Shown here: positions 32,613 through 37,767 of the stretch, one piece after another | Numbering within the stretch: position 1 is the stretch's first letter | Layout: each line of letters starts with the position of its first letter | DNA from: Flavobacterium sp. | GTDB taxonomy: Bacteria > Bacteroidota > Bacteroidia > Flavobacteriales > Flavobacteriaceae | Length of the DNA: 37,767 nucleotides | Assembly: GCA_030153045.1 (NCBI GenBank) | Contig: JASLID010000006.1 | Location: 1-37,767, forward strand | Direction of reading: 5' to 3' | The notes under the pieces: generated by a model | What the model saw: only the letters and a program-made list of their open reading frames with translations | The model's database searches: none | What the model was told of the DNA's origin: nothing | Position numbers and translations under genes: made by a program

Positions 32613-33797
32613 TTAATCTATCATAATCTTCTTTGTGATTCTTTTCTCACCTGCCTTTAAAACAGCCAAATAAATTCCTTTACTACAATCTGTTATATTT
32701 ATCTTCTCTAATTGATTGGGATGGTGAATCGTTTTCTCTAAAACAATTTTCCCATGAATATCAATCATTGAGAACTGATAGTTTGACTCATTCAAAACAC
32801 CAAAATTTATATTAATAAACTCTTTTGTTGGATTTGGGAAAAAACTTACCTGAAAATCCGAATTAAAATCACTCGTTTCCAATGTTGTGCTAGCAACTGC
32901 AAAATGCATCGTGGCACCTACAGCAGCCTTTGCAACATTATAAACATAAACAGGGTCCATATTAACCAACAAATCGGTTGCCGAATGAGGATGAGTTGAA
33001 ATATTAGTTTCATAAAATCCGGTGATGATCTCTCCATTATTTTCAAATGGAATATAATCAGTCGCGTCAGCAAAATTAATAAAAGTGTTTAAAGGCGAAT
33101 ACAAATCAACACAAGTCGCTAATTCATTAGTAATAACTGCAGAAGCTGCATTATTTGAAGTTGGACTGGACTGGTCAACATCGCAGGTAATCGTATTATT
33201 AACCATTCCGGCTCTTCCTCCTACTTCATCAATATTAAAAACCACCTTGATATCCATTTTAGGAGTTGTTCCATTTACAACAGAAGTCACATAATGTTGG
33301 CTTCCACGCAATCCGTCTTCTTCTCCACTAAAGTTTATAAATTTAATCGAATATTCAGTAGGTATATTTTGTAGCAATCTGGCTATCTCCAGAATTATTG
33401 AAGTCCCAGATCCATTGTCATTTGTTCCAGTACCATTAACTGTATCGTAATGTCCGCAAACAATGACAAAAGTATTTGGATGAAGGGTACCTATTTTAGT
33501 AAGCACTAAATTTTTACAGGTAAATCCAGAATAAGAATAAGAATCCTCCTCCATCTGACTGGCTGTATAGCCATAACTTAAATATTTACCTTTAATCCAA
33601 TTTAATGTATTTTGAAGCGGTGCTGTACCTCTGCGTTTCACACCAAGTCCTTCAAATTGGGTCAAGTTAGTGGTAATATTGTCTTGAGTTACTTGATTGG
33701 TAACATCAGCATATCTTTGAATAAAAGTTTGAGCCGAAATGCTACTATTTAAACTCAATAAAAAAATAAGTAAAAACTTTGGAAAAAAGGTTTTCAT
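32613..33797 (-). CDS. Secreted M28 family metallopeptidase with T9SS sorting tail
   Basis: A secreted zinc aminopeptidase-like protein of 394 residues. Signal peptide 1-23 (ending SSISAQ). The M28 core shows the metal motif GHYDTV, the second-metal Asp in GTNDNGSG, catalytic Glu-Glu in NFSGEEDGL, a further Asp in NIDEVGG, and a His in THPHSATD. The last about 80 residues (from SFFPNPTKEF) form a type A T9SS C-terminal sorting domain ending in ITKKIMID, so the protein is exported across the outer membrane. It is a tandem paralogue of the next gene, being nearly co-linear along its whole length. Natural substrate unknown; nutrient proteolysis is likely. Confidence 0.93.
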   Translation of the reverse strand: MKTFFPKFLLIFLLSLNSSISAQTFIQRYADVTNQVTQDNITTNLTQFEGLGVKRRGTAPLQNTLNWIKGKYLSYGYTASQMEEDSYSYSGFTCKNLVLTKIGTLHPNTFVIVCGHYDTVNGTGTNDNGSGTSIILEIARLLQNIPTEYSIKFINFSGEEDGLRGSQHYVTSVVNGTTPKMDIKVVFNIDEVGGRAGMVNNTITCDVDQSSPTSNNAASAVITNELATCVDLYSPLNTFINFADATDYIPFENNGEIITGFYETNISTHPHSATDLLVNMDPVYVYNVAKAAVGATMHFAVASTTLETSDFNSDFQVSFFPNPTKEFININFGVLNESNYQFSMIDIHGKIVLEKTIHHPNQLEKINITDCSKGIYLAVLKAGEKRITKKIMID

Positions 33798-33874
33798 AGG
33801 GTAGGTATAGTTTTGGTAGGTTGGCTTGGGTTTTCTTAATCAATTAAGATGTATAAATTGTTTGCTATTGAGGA

Positions 33875-35056
33875 TTATTCAATCATGATTTTTTTACTTA
33901 TTTTCTTTTCTCCAGCTGATAAAGTAGCCAAATAAACTCCTTTTACCATATTAGTTAAACTTATATTTTCTAATTGTTTTGGATTATCAATGGTTCGTTC
34001 CAAAACAACTTTCCCATAAATGTCAACTAATGAAAACTGATATTTCTTTTCTAACAAAATCCCTAAATTAATATTGATTGAATCTTTCGTCGGATTTGGG
34101 AAAAAACTAACTTGAAAATCTTCATCAAAATCATTTCTTGATAAAGTGGTACTGGCAACAGCAAAGTGCAAAGTAGCTCCAATAGCCGCTTTAGTCACCT
34201 TGTATAAATAATTAGGATCCATGTTTACCAGTAAATCAGTCGCAGTATGTGGGTGTGTACTTTCATTTGTTTCATAAAAACCTGTAATTACTTCATTGTT
34301 ATTTTCAAAAGGGATATAATCAGAAGAATAGGCATTTGATAATTTTGTAGACAAAGTTGAGTATAATCCAACACAATTAATCAATTGAGTTGTCATTGTA
34401 TTTGACGCTGCATTATTTGTTGTTGGAGTACTTTCATCTCTTTCACATGTAATTTTGTTATTTTGCATACCTGCAACACCACCAACCTGGTCAATGTTAA
34501 AAACCAATCGGATATTCATTTTCGGATTGGTAGCATTAACAACACTATTCACATAATGCTGACTTCCAATCAAACCATCTTCTTCACCACTAAAATGAAT
34601 GAATTTTATAGAATATTCTGTTGGAATATTTTGCAACAATCTGGCCGTTTCAAGCAATAAAACGGTTCCACTTCCATTATCATTAGTTCCGGGACCATTT
34701 ACAGTATCATAATGCGCATCAACAATCACAAAAATATTTGGATAGAGTGTGCCTATTTTTGTTACCACTAAATTTTTACAAGTACTTCCACTATAAGTAA
34801 ATGGGTCTTCAACGATTTGAGCTGGAGTATAGCCATAGCTCGCATACTTTGCTTTTAACCAATTTAATGTATTGGTTTGTGCTGCTGTATTTCTATACTT
34901 AACTCCAAAATTTTCAAATTCGGTTAAATTGGTTAGTATTCCTGATTCTGAACATTGATTGACAACATCAGCATATCGTTGCACAAAAGTCTGAGAAAGT
35001 AAAGTATTGGTAAATACTAAACTAAGGGCAATAATTTTAAAATAAGAAAATTTCAT
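33875..35056 (-). CDS. Secreted M28 family metallopeptidase with T9SS sorting tail (paralogue)
   Basis: A 393-residue paralogue of the gene at 32613, upstream on the same strand. Signal peptide about 1-21 (ending NTLLSQ). Catalytic and metal residues are kept: AHYDTV, GTNDNGSG, HFSGEEDGLIG, NIDQVGG and THPHTATD. The C-terminal T9SS domain begins near SFFPNPTKDS and ends ISKKIMIE. Differences concentrate in the signal peptide and around residues 200-260 (ITCERDESTP, STLSTKLSNAYSSD), which line the substrate region in this fold, so specificity may differ. Both genes have an ACCTACC motif just before the start codon. The copies probably arose by tandem duplication. Confidence 0.93.
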   Translation of the reverse strand: MKFSYFKIIALSLVFTNTLLSQTFVQRYADVVNQCSESGILTNLTEFENFGVKYRNTAAQTNTLNWLKAKYASYGYTPAQIVEDPFTYSGSTCKNLVVTKIGTLYPNIFVIVDAHYDTVNGPGTNDNGSGTVLLLETARLLQNIPTEYSIKFIHFSGEEDGLIGSQHYVNSVVNATNPKMNIRLVFNIDQVGGVAGMQNNKITCERDESTPTTNNAASNTMTTQLINCVGLYSTLSTKLSNAYSSDYIPFENNNEVITGFYETNESTHPHTATDLLVNMDPNYLYKVTKAAIGATLHFAVASTTLSRNDFDEDFQVSFFPNPTKDSININLGILLEKKYQFSLVDIYGKVVLERTIDNPKQLENISLTNMVKGVYLATLSAGEKKISKKIMIE

Positions 35057-35082
35057 TTTATAGGTAGGTTATTTGGTTAAAA

Positions 35083-35090
35083 CAAAAATA
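35083..35090 (-). promoter_or_regulatory. Candidate -7 element for the 33875-35056 M28 gene
   Basis: The minus strand reads TATTTTTG, an exact TAnnTTTG match about 25 bases upstream of the start codon. No clear -33 element is seen. Confidence 0.35.
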
Positions 35091-35222
35091 ATTAAAATTT
35101 ATAAATTATAAGAAAATAATTACTTAATATGTAATTATTTAATTATCAACAACTTAAAAAATATGTGTTATTATTCCTAAATACATATTAGAGTTTGGCA
35201 CGCAAATTGAATATACCATTAC

Positions 35223-35242
35223 AACAAGATAATTTTCTTGTT
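35223..35242. repeat. Inverted repeat AACAAGA-N6-TCTTGTT
   Basis: Perfect seven-base arms (35223-35229 and 35236-35242) lie about 50 bases upstream of the gene at 35294. It could be an operator or an mRNA leader hairpin; nothing else in the gap 35091-35293 is recognisable. Confidence 0.35.
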
Positions 35243-35293
35243 CGAGGAAGCCCAAAATCGAAAGAGTAAGCACAAAGATTAAATTATTGTATC

Positions 35294-35947
35294 ATGAAAA
35301 AAATTACTCTTTTAGTGGCCAGCATCTTCCTGGTAGGAAGTATGGCCAGTGCGTCAGAAAATCCTGTTTTTTCTGATAATAATGGAAAAGGAAAAGGGCC
35401 TAAACATTTAGTTGATTATCGAGATGCTGAACCCATTTCATTTGTAGAACGAGGTATTGAGTTTTTTGTATTCCCAAATGGTGAATTCGATTTTAATACT
35501 CGCCCAGACGATTCACATGGTGGTAATTATTACTTTAAAGCCGCTGGAAAAAGAAGTGCTGTAGTTGTACAAAGAGGTCCAGTAAATTATGGAGTTCGTA
35601 TCGAACACGATAGTTTCGGAAGAGTACGAAGAGTAGGAAATACGTTCATCAATTACGATTATAACGATAGAGTAAGCCGAATAGGTACTGTTTACATGAG
35701 ATACAACAGTTTTGCTTTGTCACAAGTAGGTGGATTACGAATTATTTACAACCGAAAAGGACAAATTATAAATATTGTAGGTGTCGTAAAAGGTAGACCA
35801 GGTTATTATGAAGCTCCTAGAGGTGGCGGTTACAGTGGTAACTCAGATTATAATGATGATGACTATTACTACTACAAACAAGATGGCACAAAAGCCAAAA
35901 TTGAAACACTTGAAGAAGAAAAAGTTGACGAAAGGTCAAGAAGATAA
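35294..35947 (+). CDS. Small secreted protein with short beta repeats
   Basis: No named family is recognised, although I recall similar hypothetical proteins in Flavobacteria. The 217 residues begin with a signal peptide (1-20, ending SMASA). Then follow an acidic-basic linker, a conserved-looking FVERGIEFFVFPNGEFDFNT segment (50-69), and about three short strand-turn units (VRIEHDSFGRVRRVGNTFIN, YDYNDRVSRIGTVYMRYNS, LRIIYNRKGQIINIVG; 101-163). These resemble YD-type beta repeats. The tail is Gly/Tyr/Asp-rich (168-195) and acidic-basic at the end. Likely periplasmic or envelope-associated. Transcribed alone with its own terminator. Confidence 0.75.
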   Translation: MKKITLLVASIFLVGSMASASENPVFSDNNGKGKGPKHLVDYRDAEPISFVERGIEFFVFPNGEFDFNTRPDDSHGGNYYFKAAGKRSAVVVQRGPVNYGVRIEHDSFGRVRRVGNTFINYDYNDRVSRIGTVYMRYNSFALSQVGGLRIIYNRKGQIINIVGVVKGRPGYYEAPRGGGYSGNSDYNDDDYYYYKQDGTKAKIETLEEEKVDERSRR

Positions 35948-35995
35948 ATTTATATAGTGGTTATATATAAATTGGTTAGGTTTGTTTGTTTATTT

Positions 35996-36031
35996 GAAGC
36001 TCGGTATTAGCAATAATATCGAGCTTTCTTT
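35996..36031 (+). terminator. Rho-independent terminator with GNRA tetraloop
   Basis: A 13-bp stem (35996-36008 with 36013-36025), one G-U pair on the plus strand, closes a GCAA tetraloop and is followed by TCTTTTTATT. It ends the gene at 35294-35947. Confidence 0.8.
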
Positions 36032-37309
36032 TTATTGTATTAATTTCGACAACTTTTCAGTCAAATTCTTTCTTGAATATTGCTGTAAACCAACAGGATA
36101 AACCTTTAAATCCTTTTGAAGGTATTTTTCGAAATGAGAGCTAATAATATCCTTCAGTCTGTCTTTTTCATTATAGGTAAAAAATGCTCCGGTATTCGTT
36201 GAAGTAATAATTTCGGCAAAATCAGAATCTTTTGGACCAATAGCAATAATAGGTCTTTCGGAAACCAAATATTCGAATACTTTTCCCGGTATTATACTTT
36301 TAGTTTCCTCCGAATCGATTTCAATGAGTAGCAACACCTGCGATTTTCTTTGATGCGCAATCGCTTCCTGATGCGAAACGTAACCTAAATTATTACAATG
36401 CTTTTCTAAATTAAACTCAGTAATGGAGTCCAAAATTTCCTGACTCACCTTCCCTATCAGCTTTAACTCAAAATACTGGGCAAACAATTCATTTTCAGTA
36501 ATCAATTCCTGTAACGATTTCCATAAAATCTTTGGGTTTCTATCCGATAAAAACGAACCAATATGAGCCAAAGTAAATTTTTCGTCTAAAGGTTGTTTAC
36601 CAATATTTTCAACATCATAACCATTAGTTATGACTTCAATGGGTTTAGAAGTAATGGCTTCAAATTCTACTTTGGTGGTTTTACTGGTTACAATAATGGT
36701 ATCGGCCGTATTGAGGACTTTTTTCTCAAGGTTTTTATGCTTTTTTTCGGCGTAAGCTGATAATTTTAAAGCCGAATGATATCCAATCGTCGTCCAAGGA
36801 TCACGGAAATCAGCAAACCACTTTACATTTAATTCTTGTTTTAGTTTCAATCCAATTAAATGCAGACTATGTGGCGGACCTGACGTAATAATCGTATCGA
36901 TATCATTTTCTTGAATGTACTTTTTTAGATACGAAACCGATGGGTTTACCCATAAAAAACGAGCATCTGGAATAAAAATATTACCGCGTACCCAAAGCAG
37001 TGCTTTCTGTAAAAAAGATTGCTTTTTTTGATTTGGAATAATTCCCGAACTGATTCCTTTGGTGCTTTTTTTAGAAAAAACAGAAGCCAATTGATATGGC
37101 TCCATAATTTTATTTTTCAGGATAATGGCTTTATCAGAAACTTCATTTACTAAACCTTCGTCAACAATTGGATAGGTTGGGTTTTCAGGAATATAAACAA
37201 TGGGTTGGATATTAAAATCGGGCAAATACTTCACAAACTTCAACCAACGCTGAACGCCAGGACCTCCAGCAGGTGGCCAATAATAAGTTATGATGAGTAC
37301 TTTTTTCAT
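36032..37309 (-). CDS. Glycosyltransferase, GT4-like
   Basis: A two-domain GT-B-fold glycosyltransferase of 425 residues. The N-terminus KVLIITYYWPPAGGPGVQRW is the typical GT4-type opening with the Gly-rich loop, and ITSGPPHSLHLIGLKLK follows. The C-terminal domain shows LAHIGSFLSDRNPKIL and the donor-binding region IIPGKVFEYLVSERPIIAIG, including the conserved Glu. No membrane helix is present. Donor and acceptor cannot be read from the sequence; exopolysaccharide or lipopolysaccharide synthesis is plausible. It follows crcB after 36 bases on the same strand and is probably co-transcribed, apparently without functional link. Confidence 0.9.
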   Translation of the reverse strand: MKKVLIITYYWPPAGGPGVQRWLKFVKYLPDFNIQPIVYIPENPTYPIVDEGLVNEVSDKAIILKNKIMEPYQLASVFSKKSTKGISSGIIPNQKKQSFLQKALLWVRGNIFIPDARFLWVNPSVSYLKKYIQENDIDTIITSGPPHSLHLIGLKLKQELNVKWFADFRDPWTTIGYHSALKLSAYAEKKHKNLEKKVLNTADTIIVTSKTTKVEFEAITSKPIEVITNGYDVENIGKQPLDEKFTLAHIGSFLSDRNPKILWKSLQELITENELFAQYFELKLIGKVSQEILDSITEFNLEKHCNNLGYVSHQEAIAHQRKSQVLLLIEIDSEETKSIIPGKVFEYLVSERPIIAIGPKDSDFAEIITSTNTGAFFTYNEKDRLKDIISSHFEKYLQKDLKVYPVGLQQYSRKNLTEKLSKLIQ

Positions 37310-37345
37310 ATGTTAAACCGCTGAATCTATCAAATCTAAGTGTTA

Positions 37346-37714
37346 TTAGCCCATATTTTTCATTACAATAATCCCCAAATAAGTCATTCCAAAACCAACA
37401 ATTAAACTCAATGCTGTATACAAAAATGCAGTGGCTAATTGATTGTTTTGCATTAATTGAATATTCTCATTTGAAAAAGCTGAAAAGGTTGTAAAACCAC
37501 CACAAAGCCCTGTGATTAAAAAGAGTTTTAAATCTTTAGACAACAAATTGTTTTTTTCAAAATAACCAAAAAACAAACCTATTAATAAACATCCTAAAAT
37601 ATTCGTTATAAAAGTAGCATATGGAAACGAATTTCCTTTTAATACAATCGAAATCAGGTAGCGCAAAACACTACCTATACCTCCACCTAATGCTATATAA
37701 AATAGGGTTTTCAA
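37346..37714 (-). CDS. crcB: Fluoride channel CrcB/Fluc
   Basis: A four-helix membrane protein of 122 residues (helices about 3-24, 33-51, 64-84, 97-118) that exports fluoride as a dual-topology dimer. Conserved features are GGGIGSVLRY (10-19), the Asn in FITNILGCLLIG, and GLCGGFTTFSAF (69-80) with the Phe/Thr residues lining the pore. The start is a TTG at 37714, immediately after a TAA stop on the same strand; no ATG is available nearby. No fluoride riboswitch can be assessed, since the upstream gene is only a fragment. Confidence 0.92.
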   Translation of the reverse strand: MKTLFYIALGGGIGSVLRYLISIVLKGNSFPYATFITNILGCLLIGLFFGYFEKNNLLSKDLKLFLITGLCGGFTTFSAFSNENIQLMQNNQLATAFLYTALSLIVGFGMTYLGIIVMKNMG

Positions 37715-37767
37715 TTACGCTGTTTTGATTTTTCTTCTTTCGCTATAAATTGCAACACCAATAAGCG
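37715..37767 (-). CDS. 3' end of an unidentified gene, probably a membrane protein
   Basis: The minus strand has an open frame from the window edge to TAA (37717-37715), ending LIGVAIYSERRKIKTA. The hydrophobic stretch followed by a positively charged tail suggests the end of a membrane protein. The stop abuts the TTG start of crcB, which suggests co-transcription. Only about 16 residues are visible, so the product cannot be named. Confidence 0.45.
   Translation of the reverse strand, partial: LIGVAIYSERRKIKTA

Noticed and set aside
37715..37767. Fluoride riboswitch upstream of crcB
   Set aside because: The upstream bases code for the end of another gene that abuts crcB, leaving no room for a leader.

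Overview
The window looks like chromosomal DNA of a Flavobacterium-type bacterium (Bacteroidota, Flavobacteriia). It is AT-rich and carries the gliding-motility genes gldF and gldG. Two secreted peptidases end in type IX secretion (T9SS) sorting domains. Terminators are strong hairpins, and many genes are preceded by the Bacteroidota -7 element TAnnTTTG rather than by E. coli-type promoters. Gene content is mostly housekeeping and conserved flavobacterial genes. I see no rRNA, tRNA, CRISPR array, transposase, integrase or phage module.

Layout, left to right. 1-72: GC-rich hairpin repeat. 79-795: DUF4294 protein with terminator. 876-4639: M42 aminopeptidase, a TPR-type histidine kinase and a LytTR response regulator, packed as an operon. 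4741-6054: secreted beta-rich protein. 6184-7212: DUF1801 and SRPBCC proteins. 7350-8192: secreted protein with 39-residue repeats. 8572-10615: purC and phoH. 10709-11949: SAM-hydrolase-family (DUF62) protein and a small monooxygenase-like protein. 11988-14398: gldF-gldG. 14496-15617: dnaN. 15683-18888: soluble multi-PAS/GAF histidine kinase with a stand-alone receiver. 19023-20369: DEAD-box-family helicase with motif II DEFD. 20476-24633: tight operon of a BatA-like protein, a dihydroorotase homologue lacking most metal ligands, a Tic20/DUF4870-like membrane protein and an alpha/beta hydrolase. 24667-25902: metallo-beta-lactamase-fold hydrolase and a small unknown. 25986-27452: large conserved protein of unknown function. 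27522-28731: peroxiredoxin (bcp) and an endonuclease III without the iron-sulfur cysteines. 28751-29528: ECF sigma factor followed by a 47-residue small protein. 29790-32576: uvrA. 32613-35056: tandem M28 peptidases with T9SS tails. 35294-35947: small secreted protein. 36032-37767: glycosyltransferase, CrcB fluoride channel and the end of a further gene.

Most neighbours are not in one pathway. Clear functional sets are the kinase/regulator pairs, gldFG (ABC transporter parts needed for gliding) and the two M28 peptidases exported by T9SS. The best candidates for unexplained biology are the BatA/pseudo-dihydroorotase operon, the conserved unknown at 25986-27452, the repeat protein at 7350-8192, and the sigma-factor transcript with a structured leader and a small downstream gene. 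All assignments come from reading the sequence and from remembered family features; no database search was run.
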